Assembly (NCBI GenBank): GCA_903893945.1 | Contig: CAITOF010000075.1 | Span: forward strand, 1 to 53,280 | Direction: 5' to 3' | Origin: an uncultured Oxalobacteraceae bacterium | Lineage (GTDB): Bacteria; Pseudomonadota; Gammaproteobacteria; Burkholderiales; Burkholderiaceae_D | Length of the DNA: 53,280 bases | The notes under the pieces: model-generated | The model's database searches: none | What the model was told of the DNA's origin: nothing | What the model saw: only the letters and a program-made list of their open reading frames with translations | Translations under genes and position numbers: made by a program | Part shown: in pieces, positions 10,865 through 19,611 of the stretch | Layout of the letters: each line of letters starts with the position of its first letter | Numbering within the stretch: the first letter of the stretch is position 1

Positions 10865-11058
10865 GCTCGGTTTGCAGTGTTATGGTGGCTAAAAAGTCTT
10901 GCCTTTTTGTGCTTTAAAGAAAGAATTGAATTAAAAGGCCGTGACCGCAGCCATAGTTGGTGGTCACTAACATGACAATCCGGGACTTCCTGACCATTTC
11001 GATGCGATGGCAACATCAACAAAGCGGGATTATCTGTCGTTTTATCGGGAGTCTGGCT

Positions 11059-11064
11059 TATAAT
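11059..11064 (+). promoter_or_regulatory. Candidate -10 box for ssb
   Basis: A consensus TATAAT lies about 47 bases before the ssb start. The -35 region at the usual 17-bp spacing (around 11036-11041) matches the consensus poorly, so the promoter assignment rests on the -10 element and on its position in a divergent spacer. Confidence 0.4.
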
Positions 11065-11111
11065 CGCAGGTCGGAAAAAAGAAAAATGTCAGTATCAATC
11101 AAGGAGAAATT

Positions 11112-11594
11112 ATGGCATCTGTAAATAAAGTGATCATTTTGGGAAATTTGGGTCGTGACCCAGAAACACGTTACATGCCAAGCGGCGACGCAATGACGAC
11201 CATTTCCATTGCGACAACCGATAGCTGGAAAGACAAGGCGAGTGGAGAAAAAAAAGAAAGCACGGAATGGCATCGCGTTACTTTCTTTGGCAAACTGGCT
11301 GAAATTGCCGGGCAGTACCTGAAAAAAGGATCGTCTGTGTATGTCGAAGGCAGTTTGCGAACACGCAAATATACCGACAAGGACGGTGTCGAAAAATACG
11401 CCACCGACATTCGCGCCGATACCATGCAGATGTTGGGTGGCAAGCCCAATTCAACCGGCATGGATGAACGCTACGACGCGCCGCAGAATGCGTCGGCACC
11501 TGCCCCGCGTTCCAGTGCGCCTGAACAGCGCGGCGCATCCCCATCGCGCCCCGCGCCGAATTTTTCAGATATGGATGATGATATTCCGTTCTGA
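11112..11594 (+). CDS. ssb: Single-stranded DNA-binding protein
   Basis: SSB coats single-stranded DNA during replication, repair and recombination and recruits partner proteins through its tail. The product is 160 residues. An OB fold spans residues 1-110 (opening [18 protein letters not shown], with [12 protein letters not shown] near 55 and a [12 protein letters not shown] segment). A disordered Pro/Ala/Ser-rich linker of about 35 residues follows, ending in the acidic tip MDDDIPF, the conserved partner-binding peptide. A strong AAGGAGA Shine-Dalgarno sequence sits just before the ATG. The gene is divergent from uvrA and is followed by a clear intrinsic terminator, so it is probably monocistronic. 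Confidence 0.98.
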   Translation: MASVNKVIILGNLGRDPETRYMPSGDAMTTISIATTDSWKDKASGEKKESTEWHRVTFFGKLAEIAGQYLKKGSSVYVEGSLRTRKYTDKDGVEKYATDIRADTMQMLGGKPNSTGMDERYDAPQNASAPAPRSSAPEQRGASPSRPAPNFSDMDDDIPF

Positions 11595-11623
11595 TGGACT
11601 GTTTTCTGTGGGGTGAGGTATCG

Positions 11624-11652
11624 AAAAAGCTCTGACTGTTCAGGGCTTTTTT
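11624..11652 (+). terminator. Rho-independent terminator of ssb
   Basis: AAAAAGCTCTGA (11624-11635) pairs with TCAGGGCTTTTTT (11640-11652), with one G-T pair and loop CTGT. The stem is followed directly by the T-run. It lies 30 bases past the ssb stop codon. Confidence 0.85.
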
Positions 11653-11806
11653 ATTGCTGAATACATAAATGCGCCGTGGACGCGCCGACCAGCTGTGCGG
11701 GCCAAAGTCCGATAGGGGCGCGGCGCAGAGGGTTGCGACAGACCGTCCTGCCCGTTGGCGGCCGCATTGCGGGGCGCGTCCCCGTGCTGACCGGTTTCAG
11801 GCCAGG

Positions 11807-13024
11807 TTACACCGCTTTAAACGCGCCGGCATCATACGCCCTGCAATACGTGCCCCAATCGCTTTGCACGTGCTGCGCACATTCCTGCGCCGCTTTAAGC
11901 AGCTTGGCGCGCCACTTGTGCCTCTGGCCATAGGCGATCAGTTCATCGGTAATGGCGGACCCGTCACGACCGGTACTGCGGATATGCGCGCTGGCGACGA
12001 TCTGCGCCAGCGTCGTCATGGTCTGCTGTAATTCCTGCATGTTGTGCTGGCGCCGATCCAGGCAAACCCGGTCTTCCATGGGCTGCAAGGCACGCAGGAT
12101 GTAGCCTTTATCGCCCATCGTGACCGCGGTCAGAAAGGCCATGGAAACCGATTGCATGCGGTGTTCAATATCGACAACGCGGTGCGCGTCGGTTGCCCAT
12201 TTTGGCTGACGAATGGTGCAATACCTCGCCAATGCCGAGGGCAGTGCATGTTTCAGATCCAGCAGGTAATTGCCATCCGGCGACCCTTTACCCCTGACCA
12301 GAATGACGTAACGATCGACCCCCAGACTGCCGGTGCCGGCAATGCGTCGCGCGACATCAATCACCTCAAAAAATGCCGGGTTCGGGCGCATGCTGCCGTA
12401 GTCATGTATGAGGCGGGTAACCTCGGTGCGCTGCTGCCTGGTCACCGGAAGGGCTTTTTTTCCATCAAGGCGGATCAGGCGATGTTTTGCTTTGCCACGA
12501 CCTTCGACAGTGGTCCGTTTGTCCAGATAAGGTCCGCGCTGCCGTTCGCGTAAATCATTCAGTAACTGGTGAATAATGCCGTGCGAGGTTTCCCGTTCGA
12601 CCCAGGTGGCCTTGCCGCCAGCCAGAGCGTGCGCATAGGCATCCGTCAGCGTTTCGCACAATGAATAAGCTTCAAACTGGTTAATCGACAGGCTGTCGGC
12701 ACCCACCAGTATGCTGGTCAGCAGCCGGACCAGTTCCCAGGTGAGCGGTGCCAGCGCTGCTTCGTCAAAATCGTTCATGTCGAAATACGCAAGCCGGTTA
12801 TCGCCCTTGTAGCTGCCAAAATTCTCCAGATGCATGTCACCGCAGTTCCAGGTCAGGGGGGCGGTTCTGAAAATCGATGCGTTGGGCAGCCGTTGGTAAA
12901 ACAGGTGACAGGTCCCGCGCAGGAATATGAACGGGTTGATGCGCATGTTGTGATATTTCATTGCCAGACGATCGGGGCAACGGTTTCTATTAAAATCAGC
13001 GATGCATTGGACAACGTCTATCAT
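11807..13024 (-). CDS. DUF2252 family protein
   Basis: This 405-residue protein belongs to the DUF2252 family, whose members resemble the aminoglycoside-phosphotransferase/kinase fold. Visible family motifs are the GDMHLENFG segment near residues 62-70 and FDMNDFDEA near 80-88, which look like the catalytic and metal-binding loops of a small-molecule kinase fold. The biochemical role of the family is not established to my knowledge. There is no signal peptide or membrane segment, so it is probably cytosolic. An AGGAA Shine-Dalgarno sequence precedes the ATG by nine bases. It stands alone on the minus strand between ssb and the birA-coaX operon. Confidence 0.8.
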   Translation of the reverse strand: MIDVVQCIADFNRNRCPDRLAMKYHNMRINPFIFLRGTCHLFYQRLPNASIFRTAPLTWNCGDMHLENFGSYKGDNRLAYFDMNDFDEAALAPLTWELVRLLTSILVGADSLSINQFEAYSLCETLTDAYAHALAGGKATWVERETSHGIIHQLLNDLRERQRGPYLDKRTTVEGRGKAKHRLIRLDGKKALPVTRQQRTEVTRLIHDYGSMRPNPAFFEVIDVARRIAGTGSLGVDRYVILVRGKGSPDGNYLLDLKHALPSALARYCTIRQPKWATDAHRVVDIEHRMQSVSMAFLTAVTMGDKGYILRALQPMEDRVCLDRRQHNMQELQQTMTTLAQIVASAHIRSTGRDGSAITDELIAYGQRHKWRAKLLKAAQECAQHVQSDWGTYCRAYDAGAFKAV

Positions 13025-13193
13025 GGCTATTCCTGAAAAAAAATCGGACCGGGTGGACTGAAAAAACCATATTAATCCAGGATTATGTTTTTACCACAGA
13101 TATTCGGCAAAATTGCGTCACAAAGGGCGGAGTTTAGCCGGAGTTGGCGTAATGCTATTCCTCTGCGCGGACCGACACGCTACAATGCCGGGC

Positions 13194-14744
13194 ATGAAAA
13201 CGCCATTATCCCCTGAAAAAATTGCCGCAGCCTGTGTGAGTTCCGCGCGTGCCGTGGCCGTGGAAGTGGTGCAGCAAACGGGCTCCACCAACTCGGATCT
13301 GTTGCGCAGGGTGACTGCATTAACCGGACCGGTTCTGCTGGCCGCAGAATCGCAGACCGCGGGGCGCGGCAGGGCGGGTCGTCGCTGGCAAAGTGTCGAC
13401 GGGGACACCCTGACCTTTTCTCTGGCATGGCCATTTAAACAAGCCCCGAAGGCGCTGACAGGACTACCTTTGGCGGTCGGTGTCGCGCTGGCCGGCGCGC
13501 TGGCGAGTCTCGATGTGCCGGTCACACTAAAATGGCCGAACGATGTGCACAAAGACGGAAAAAAACTGGCCGGTGTTCTGGTGGAGGTGGCCACCAGTGG
13601 TGAGCGCACCTGGGCAGTCATCGGTGTCGGTCTGAATTTACGGGTTTCCGACCAGCTGGAGGCCGAGATCGGCCATTCTGTGGCGGAGGCAACCTGGCTG
13701 GCGCAAATGGACAGAAACCGGTTGCTGGGGGTATTAACCGATCATCTGGTGGCCTGTTGCGAGCAGTTTGCCCTTAGCGGATTTGCGTCGTTTATGGCCA
13801 GGTGGAACACGTTGCACGCCTATGCGTCCGAACCTGTCAACATCACTGATCAGGGAAAAATAACGCACCAGGGCATTGCACTGGGTGTCAATGATCAGGG
13901 TTATCTGCTGCTGCAGGACGATCAGGGTAATACGAGATCCATCATGGTAGGCGATGTGTCGCTGCGACCATCCCGGGGTGAAAGTGTATTGTTAATTGAC
14001 GCAGGAAATACCCGGATAAAATGGGCGATCGTTGACCGGGCCAGCCCGACTGGGCTTGGTAACTGGGTCCAGACCGGCTCGGTATTGCATGCCGATCTGT
14101 CGCCACATAACCCGCCGTGGAGTGCTTATGCAGTACAGCGCGTACTGATCTCGAACGTGGCCGGACCGGTGCTTCAGGAGCAACTGGAGCGGGCCGTGCA
14201 GTCACAGGCTGTCCGGATAGAACGGCTGGTTTCACAACCGCTTCTGGCGAACATAAAGAATCATTATCAGAACCCCGGTCGGCTGGGTTCGGACCGGTTT
14301 GCCGCAGCCATCGGTGCGCATGCCCTGTTCCCCGGACAGGATTTGCTGATTGCCACCTGCGGCACGGCCACGACTCTTGATGCGGTCAGCGCACAGGGGG
14401 ATTTCATCGGTGGCATGATTACCCCGGGGCTGTTGATCATGGCCGAATCGCTGGCAAAAAATACCCGGCAACTTCCGCACGTCCCGGACGTAGACTCATT
14501 CAAAACCCGCTTTGCCGATCATACGGAAGCAGCCATTTTAAGTGGCTGCCTGGCCGCACAGGTGGGTGCGATTGAATTTGCGGTCAGGCGATTTCCCGCA
14601 TCCGGCGCCGCGTCGCTACAGGCACAACCGCCACTGTGCATACTGTCCGGCGGTGCGGCAGCGTATATCGCCCCGAATTTGCTTATTCCTCACCAGCGGG
14701 TTGATAATCTGGTATTAATTGGATTGCAGGTAATCTCCCTATGA
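13194..14744 (+). CDS. Fused biotin-protein ligase / type III pantothenate kinase
   Basis: One uninterrupted reading frame (516 residues from this start) carries two enzymes. Residues 20-260 are biotin-[acetyl-CoA carboxylase] ligase: GSTNSD at 30-35, the biotin/AMP loop GRGRAGRRW at 58-65, KWPNDV at 113-118, and a small C-terminal beta domain. There is no N-terminal helix-turn-helix, so it should not act as a BirA-type repressor. Residues 265-516 are CoaX, the first step of CoA synthesis: DAGNT at 269-273, GSDR at 365-368 and CGTATT at 389-394. The junction (residues 258-264) is only a few residues long and the frame across it is continuous. Such fusions are known in Neisseria and relatives. 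The start is uncertain: ATGs at 13185 and 13194 both lack a Shine-Dalgarno sequence, and a TACAAT just upstream (13181-13186) suggests a possibly leaderless message. Confidence 0.93.
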   Translation: MKTPLSPEKIAAACVSSARAVAVEVVQQTGSTNSDLLRRVTALTGPVLLAAESQTAGRGRAGRRWQSVDGDTLTFSLAWPFKQAPKALTGLPLAVGVALAGALASLDVPVTLKWPNDVHKDGKKLAGVLVEVATSGERTWAVIGVGLNLRVSDQLEAEIGHSVAEATWLAQMDRNRLLGVLTDHLVACCEQFALSGFASFMARWNTLHAYASEPVNITDQGKITHQGIALGVNDQGYLLLQDDQGNTRSIMVGDVSLRPSRGESVLLIDAGNTRIKWAIVDRASPTGLGNWVQTGSVLHADLSPHNPPWSAYAVQRVLISNVAGPVLQEQLERAVQSQAVRIERLVSQPLLANIKNHYQNPGRLGSDRFAAAIGAHALFPGQDLLIATCGTATTLDAVSAQGDFIGGMITPGLLIMAESLAKNTRQLPHVPDVDSFKTRFADHTEAAILSGCLAAQVGAIEFAVRRFPASGAASLQAQPPLCILSGGAAAYIAPNLLIPHQRVDNLVLIGLQVISL

Positions 14745-15418
14745 CGAAACTGTTATTTTTCTTCCTGCTTATTGCCAACATCCTGCTGTTTGCGCTGGGT
14801 CAGGGGTATGTCGCCAATCCGGTTTTCGAGCCACGTCAGCCACAGCGACTTCTGCAGCAGCAAAACGGTGACATGATCAAACTTGTCAGCGCTGACGCCG
14901 CAAGCTCACCGGCAGTGGCAAAAGAAGTCAAAGAACCGGTCGTCAAACCCGAGATGTTTGCCTGCCTTGAGTGGGGCGCCTTTCTGGTGACTGACGTCGG
15001 CAAGGTCGAAGACAAGCTGAAAAGCTTCGGATTCGGCAACCGTCAATCGCGGCAGAATGTGCAGGACACACCGACGAACATGGTTTTTATTCCCCCACTG
15101 GGGAGCAAGGAAGCGGCCGACAAGAAAGCACTGGAACTGACTCATCTGGGCGTACACGATTTTTTTATCATTCAGGACCAGCCCAGCCTGCGCTGGGGAA
15201 TTTCACTGGGCGTGTTCAAATCCGAAGAGTCGGCCAAACAGCTGCTGGCCACGCTGGTGGCCAAAGGCGTGCACAGCGCGAAACTGGGTGTGCATACCGC
15301 CGAAACCAGCAAATTTAATTACTACTTTAAAAATGTCACCGGCCCGGAACGGTCGGACCTCGACAATCTGAAGTCCGATTTCCCGTCACAGGATCTCCAT
15401 CTGTGCAAACCAGCCTGA
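14741..15418 (+). CDS. SPOR-domain membrane protein
   Basis: This 225-residue protein has one N-terminal membrane anchor (about residues 3-21), a linker, and a C-terminal SPOR-like domain (about 110-185, including the segments LGSKEAADKKALELTHLGV and RWGISLGVFKSEESAKQLL). SPOR domains bind denuded peptidoglycan and often localise proteins to the division site, so a periplasmic cell-envelope role is likely. Its ATG overlaps the TGA of the biotin ligase/pantothenate kinase gene by four bases, which implies translational coupling. This order (birA, coaX, SPOR protein) fits betaproteobacterial genomes as I know them. Confidence 0.82.
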   Translation: MTKLLFFFLLIANILLFALGQGYVANPVFEPRQPQRLLQQQNGDMIKLVSADAASSPAVAKEVKEPVVKPEMFACLEWGAFLVTDVGKVEDKLKSFGFGNRQSRQNVQDTPTNMVFIPPLGSKEAADKKALELTHLGVHDFFIIQDQPSLRWGISLGVFKSEESAKQLLATLVAKGVHSAKLGVHTAETSKFNYYFKNVTGPERSDLDNLKSDFPSQDLHLCKPA

Positions 15419-15439
15419 GCCGGCGACGCCCGCGCCGGC
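15419..15439. terminator. GC-rich hairpin between convergent genes
   Basis: GCCGGC (15419-15424) and GCCGGC (15434-15439) can pair around a 9-base loop in the 28-bp gap between the SPOR gene and the opposing lipoprotein gene. There is no T-tract, so termination activity is a guess. Confidence 0.35.
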
Positions 15440-15446
15440 AGACCGG

Positions 15447-16676
15447 CTAACGTGAACTCGGCGCAGACACATTGGTAACAGCCGCCACACAGGCAACCTC
15501 GATGTTGCTGACATTGCCAGTGATCACGCCGCTCCCATTGCGTACCTTGTTGCACTGCAGACCCGGGGATACCTGCTTGATGGTGACGTTATACGTGGCA
15601 CCCACGCCGAGTTGCGTGGGAAAATTGAATGTGCCGCCATCGCCGGTCACCCGGATGTCGTCACTGTTGTTGTTCTGCAGCACGACGACGCCTTTCATTG
15701 TGAACCCGATCAGGACCCTGACGCTGACCGTGTAAGTAGGCCCGGCGGCGCACGAGACCGTGATATCGCTGACCTCGGTGTGACCCATGGTGCCGCCCGG
15801 ATTGGTGATGGTGCAGATCTGGCCGACCGGCTGCTGGACTATGGTGACGTCATACGGCGCCCCTTCCTGAACCGGTGCCGACAGGGTGAAAGGTCCCGAC
15901 GCGACGAACCCGGTTAACGGTTGTCCACCGGACGCACGGTTCTGCAGGACCAGGGTGCCGCGCAAGCCCTCGATCGATCCGCCCACGCTGAACGATACAG
16001 GCTGGTTATCCTCGCAGGTAATGCCGATACTGTGCACGTCGGCACTTTGTACCGTACCCTCGGCATGGTTGACCGTGCAGGTTTGGCCCACCGGCTGACT
16101 GGCGACGGTAATGTCATAAGTCGCCTGATCATACAGCGACCGGTTCATGACGAAGTTGCCATCGCCCTGAATGACGGTTGTATCGGCGCCGTTCAGTTGT
16201 AATTCGAGCACGCCATCCAGTCCATTGACCACCCCGCCAACCTGGAACGTCTGGGCTGGCCGGTCTGTACACGCGATGATCAGGCTATTGTCATTGTGCG
16301 TGCTGACCGTGCCCTGGCCGTTGGTGATCTGGCAGGTCTCGCCATCGGGCAGCGCACCCAGACGGATGTTGACAGGCGCACCGGCCGCTTCCCGGTTCTG
16401 GAACTGAAATGAGCCGTTGCCGGTCACCTGCACCGAGTCCGTACCCAAACTGGACAGATTATCCAGCGTAAGGCTCTGACCAGGCATCAGTCCGGTCACC
16501 TGACCACTGATCACGTAGCGTGCCTCCGGATTCGTGGCGCCACCACTGGCGCTGATTAGGCCGGGCAGGGCACCGGATCCGCTGCCCGCGTCTGAAGATT
16601 GGCCTGATCCATTTCCTCCACAGCCGGCGAGGGCGAAGAGGCTCACTAACAGGATGTGGTAGGCATTGTGCCGCAT
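15447..16676 (-). CDS. Lipoprotein with four two-cysteine repeats
   Basis: This is a predicted 409-residue lipoprotein. A signal peptide ends in the lipobox LAGC with the acylated Cys at residue 19, followed by a Gly/Ser-rich spacer to about residue 50. It then contains four tandem domains of about 80-85 residues (about 54-136, 144-221, 228-309, 314-396). Each has the plan VGGxVxGLxGxLxLQN...F...YxVTIxxQPVGQxCxV...G.V...V..I.I.C. Each holds exactly two cysteines 19-21 residues apart (C115/C136, C200/C221, C290/C309, C375/C396), as expected for one disulfide per domain in the periplasm or outside the cell. Similar repeats occur in uncharacterised proteobacterial surface proteins, but I do not know a function. 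AGGGAGA precedes the start. It is monocistronic and convergent with the SPOR gene. Confidence 0.75.
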   Translation of the reverse strand: MRHNAYHILLVSLFALAGCGGNGSGQSSDAGSGSGALPGLISASGGATNPEARYVISGQVTGLMPGQSLTLDNLSSLGTDSVQVTGNGSFQFQNREAAGAPVNIRLGALPDGETCQITNGQGTVSTHNDNSLIIACTDRPAQTFQVGGVVNGLDGVLELQLNGADTTVIQGDGNFVMNRSLYDQATYDITVASQPVGQTCTVNHAEGTVQSADVHSIGITCEDNQPVSFSVGGSIEGLRGTLVLQNRASGGQPLTGFVASGPFTLSAPVQEGAPYDVTIVQQPVGQICTITNPGGTMGHTEVSDITVSCAAGPTYTVSVRVLIGFTMKGVVVLQNNNSDDIRVTGDGGTFNFPTQLGVGATYNVTIKQVSPGLQCNKVRNGSGVITGNVSNIEVACVAAVTNVSAPSSR

Positions 16677-16911
16677 GGTGTTTCTCCCTGAGCGTGTCGC
16701 TTGTCGAAATCGGGTCAGGATGCGTTATTGTCGGTCAACCGGTAGCGCGATGTGTCATGGCGACCGGTTTTAGCCGCCGCATCCATTGCATGTGTGCAAT
16801 ATTGCAGGCGAATAATTTAAATGCCTAGATCGTATATTTACGGGGATCAGTTGGAAAATCGGCAGGGCGTCAGAATGGAAAACAGGTGCGGCTAACGGAC
16901 TTGCAGGGCAA

Positions 16912-17877
16912 TCAGAGCAGCGCCTTTTTCTGCGAAGGCGCCACGCCATTCTTGACACTGATAATTTCGGCCAGAATCGACAGGGCAATCTCGGCCGGAT
17001 AGCGACTGCCGATGTACAAGCCCACCGGCCCGTGCAGGCGTTCAATCTGCTGTGCGGACAAATCAAAGAGGGCCAGTCGTTCGCGACGTTTTTTATTGTT
17101 GGCCCGGGAGCCCAGTGCGCCGACATAAAACGCGTCGGACCGTAATGCTTCCAGTAATGCCATGTCGTCCAGTTTGGGGTCGTGGGTCAGGGCAACGATG
17201 GCGGTGTGCGTGTCCGGTCTTATTTCCAGCACCACCTCGTCAGGCATGCCGGCGATATGTCGGCCCCAGGCCGGTTGCCAGCTGCCGGTGTATTCATCAC
17301 GGGGATCACACATCAAGACATGAAAGCCGAGCGGTTGCGCCATCTGCGCCACAATCTGCGACAACTGGCCGGCCCCGATCACCAGCAGGCGCAGTTGCGG
17401 GCCAAACGTCACGCTTAACCGGTCACCATCAAATGTCAGCGGCTGCCCCTGTGTACCGGAGGTCAGTTGCACCTCGCCGCTTGATAAATGCAGTGTGCGT
17501 CGTACCAGCTGATGCAACTCGATGTGCTTGAGCACGTCTGAAATCCAGCGAGTTTCCTGTAGCGGCTCGAGGACCAGTTCCAGTATGCCGCCACACGGCA
17601 GACCAAAGCTTTGCGCCTGATCGCGGGTGACGCCATATTGCACCCGTTCCGCGCGCGCCGGACCGCCCTGTTCGCGCAGGCGGGCGATTAAATGGTCTTC
17701 GATGCAGCCGCCCGACACAGAGCCAATCACCTGACCGTCGGAACGCACGGCCAGTAATGAACCCGGCGGCCGCGGTGCGCTGCCCCAGGTCTGCACCACC
17801 GTGGCCAGACTGACTTCATGACCCGCCTCGCGCCAGGCCAGCGCCGTTCTCAACACCTCCAGATCAAGAATTTCCAT
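16912..17877 (-). CDS. XdhC/CoxI family protein
   Basis: This 321-residue protein belongs to the XdhC/CoxI family, whose studied members bind molybdenum cofactor and help mature or insert it into xanthine-dehydrogenase-type enzymes. The N-terminal XdhC/CoxI domain (about 12-85) contains WGSAPRPPGS and GSVSGGCIE. A C-terminal Rossmann domain (about 160-300) starts with LLVIGAGQLS and includes VALTHDPKLDD and YVGALGSR. No xanthine or aldehyde dehydrogenase genes are in the window. Instead the gene starts nine bases after the bdhA stop codon and is probably co-transcribed with adc-bdhA. There is no obvious Shine-Dalgarno sequence, so it may depend on coupling. Confidence 0.88.
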   Translation of the reverse strand: MEILDLEVLRTALAWREAGHEVSLATVVQTWGSAPRPPGSLLAVRSDGQVIGSVSGGCIEDHLIARLREQGGPARAERVQYGVTRDQAQSFGLPCGGILELVLEPLQETRWISDVLKHIELHQLVRRTLHLSSGEVQLTSGTQGQPLTFDGDRLSVTFGPQLRLLVIGAGQLSQIVAQMAQPLGFHVLMCDPRDEYTGSWQPAWGRHIAGMPDEVVLEIRPDTHTAIVALTHDPKLDDMALLEALRSDAFYVGALGSRANNKKRRERLALFDLSAQQIERLHGPVGLYIGSRYPAEIALSILAEIISVKNGVAPSQKKALL

Positions 17878-17886
17878 AGGCGGACA

Positions 17887-18669
17887 TTATTGCATGTGCC
17901 ATCCGTGGCTGACGGTAATCGACTGACCCGTGAGTGCACTGGTTTGAAACGCGGCCAGGAATATCGCCGTTTGCGCCACATCCTGAACGGTGGTGAATTC
18001 ACCGTCGACCGTCTCCTTGAGCATGACGTTCTTGATGACGTCCGCCTCGGAAATCCCCAGTGATCTGGCCTGCTCAGGGATCTGCTTGTCGACCAGCGGG
18101 GTGCGTACAAAACCGGGACAGATAACGTTGGCGCGAATCTTGTCTTTGGCACCTTCCTTGGCCACCACCTTTGCCAGACCGATCAGGCCATGTTTGGCCG
18201 CGACATATGGTGCCTTTAACGGCGACGCTTCATGTGAATGCACTGAGCCCATGTAGATGATGGAGCCACCCCGACCGGTGCCAATCATGGCGCGCATACA
18301 GGCACGGGTTGTCAGAAACGCGCCATCCAGATGAATGGCAATCAGTTTCTTCCAGTTGTCCAGACTCAGGTCCACAATCGGGCTGATAATCTGGATGCCT
18401 GCGTTGCTGATCAGCACATCAACTCCGCCATAGGCTGCGACCACATCAGCGACGCCTTTATCAACCTGCGCTTCATCAATCACGTTCATCGCCACGCCCA
18501 TGGCAATGCCACCTGCCTTGACAATTTCCGCCGCCGTAGCCTGCGCTGCGTCGAGCGCCAGATCGGCAATAACGACTTTGGCACCCTGCCTGGAATATTC
18601 AAATGCAATTTCCTTGCCGATTCCACTTGCTGCGCCAGTAATGATGGCCACTTTATCTTTTAATAGCAT
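17887..18669 (-). CDS. bdhA: 3-hydroxybutyrate dehydrogenase (SDR family)
   Basis: This 260-residue short-chain dehydrogenase is predicted to interconvert 3-hydroxybutyrate and acetoacetate with NAD. The glycine motif TGAASGIG is at residues 11-18, NAG near 90, and the catalytic Ser-Tyr-Lys set lies in the [22 protein letters not shown] region (shown here as S, then YVAAK). The C terminus ends in HGWHMQ, as in typical PHB-cycle BdhA proteins. The start at 18669 was chosen over an upstream ATG (18699) because AAGGAAAC sits seven bases before it and the family begins with LxxKVAxxTG. It lies 10 bases after adc and 9 bases before xdhC. Confidence 0.9.
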   Translation of the reverse strand: MLLKDKVAIITGAASGIGKEIAFEYSRQGAKVVIADLALDAAQATAAEIVKAGGIAMGVAMNVIDEAQVDKGVADVVAAYGGVDVLISNAGIQIISPIVDLSLDNWKKLIAIHLDGAFLTTRACMRAMIGTGRGGSIIYMGSVHSHEASPLKAPYVAAKHGLIGLAKVVAKEGAKDKIRANVICPGFVRTPLVDKQIPEQARSLGISEADVIKNVMLKETVDGEFTTVQDVAQTAIFLAAFQTSALTGQSITVSHGWHMQ

Positions 18670-18679
18670 GACAGTTTCC

Positions 18680-19420
18680 TTATTTATTGAGGTAATCATA
18701 AACCACCGACCCGTACGGCAGCGTCAAATCTGCGAGTATGTGGGTCGCCGAAAGCACTTCCAACACCGGTAATGCCGCAACAGGTGCCAATGCATGTGCA
18801 TGCAATTCTAATGCGCCCGGTCCGCTCCAGGCTCCCTTGATATTGATGTCGGTCAAATTATATTGAACCAGTTCACAGATACGCTGCGTGCCATCCACAT
18901 GGGGAACAATCTTCAGCAAAAAATTGGCGGACTGCATGGAGCGTAACACGGCGCTGGTGTCCAGGGGTCGGTGTTTGAAGCCCATGGTCCCGGTGGCAAC
19001 GCGCGTGCCCGAATAGTCCAGAGTGCCCACCAGCGTATCCTTGTGGACACGCAATTCCGGATCGCCCAGCTTTTTGGGAAAGCCCCAGAGTTCACGACCG
19101 GCAGCGATCGGCGGATGATCATCCAGATACATGCTGTGCACATAACCGCCAGCGACCCCGTTGAGTGTGACCGGAATCACCTGGCCGGATTCGCAGTAAT
19201 GCCCGAAACCGGTGGAGTCAGGCATATTGATAAACTCAAATTTGACAATGGGTTCGGTCATTTTGAGTGGCGCCGGAATCATTTTCTGCAGCAATACGGG
19301 ATCCGTACGGTAGGTAATGATCAAAAATTCCCGATCCACGAAGCGGTAAGGCCCGGGCGGGTAGGCCGGATTGTGCATCGGCATGGCAAAACCTGTCTGG
19401 CGCACGTCGTCTTCGGTCAT
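18680..19420 (-). CDS. adc: Acetoacetate decarboxylase
   Basis: This 246-residue enzyme is predicted to decarboxylate acetoacetate to acetone and CO2 through a Schiff base. The active-site region [12 protein letters not shown] (residues 110-121) provides the lysine pair K116/K117, matching the lysine pair of the Clostridium enzyme in motif and almost in position. A strong GGAGG Shine-Dalgarno sequence lies seven bases before the ATG. As first gene of the adc-bdhA-xdhC run it probably helps balance 3-hydroxybutyrate and acetoacetate released from polyhydroxybutyrate or ketone bodies. Some family members are aldolase-like rather than true decarboxylases. The twin lysines favour decarboxylase activity here, but do not prove it. 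Confidence 0.88.
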   Translation of the reverse strand: MTEDDVRQTGFAMPMHNPAYPPGPYRFVDREFLIITYRTDPVLLQKMIPAPLKMTEPIVKFEFINMPDSTGFGHYCESGQVIPVTLNGVAGGYVHSMYLDDHPPIAAGRELWGFPKKLGDPELRVHKDTLVGTLDYSGTRVATGTMGFKHRPLDTSAVLRSMQSANFLLKIVPHVDGTQRICELVQYNLTDINIKGAWSGPGALELHAHALAPVAALPVLEVLSATHILADLTLPYGSVVYDYLNK

Positions 19421-19561
19421 TTTATTGCCTCCAATACATGTAAGGGGTCGCTGATTGAGATCGGATAAATAAGTTGTTTCAGGGCATTAATCTAGTAAAA
19501 CTACGGTGGTGCGATCTTAATCGAAATTTCATAATCGGTCATGGACTGACGACTGGCCCTT

Positions 19562-19594
19562 CAGTTGTACAGTCCATTCCACATGGACCAACTG
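19562..19594. promoter_or_regulatory. Two-part dyad upstream of the 176-aa gene
   Basis: CAGTTG (19562-19567) and GTCCAT (19572-19577) are mirrored by ATGGAC (19583-19588) and CAACTG (19589-19594). This gives an interrupted 12-bp stem with a four-base bulge on one side and a 5-base loop. It ends six bases before the AAAGG Shine-Dalgarno sequence of the next gene. It could be a translation-controlling leader hairpin or a repressor operator in the adc/unknown-gene divergent region. Confidence 0.5.
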
Positions 19595-19611
19595 AAAGTA
19601 AAGGTAATCCT

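Noticed and set aside
10733..11111. LexA/SOS operator expected between uvrA and ssb
   Set aside because: I looked for CTG-N10-CAG and close variants and found none. The CTG/CAG inverted repeat at 10844-10864 has 15 intervening bases.
13113..13193. Longer start for the biotin ligase/pantothenate kinase gene
   Set aside because: The extra 27 residues have no similarity to the family, no Shine-Dalgarno sequence precedes them, and they cover a likely -10 box.
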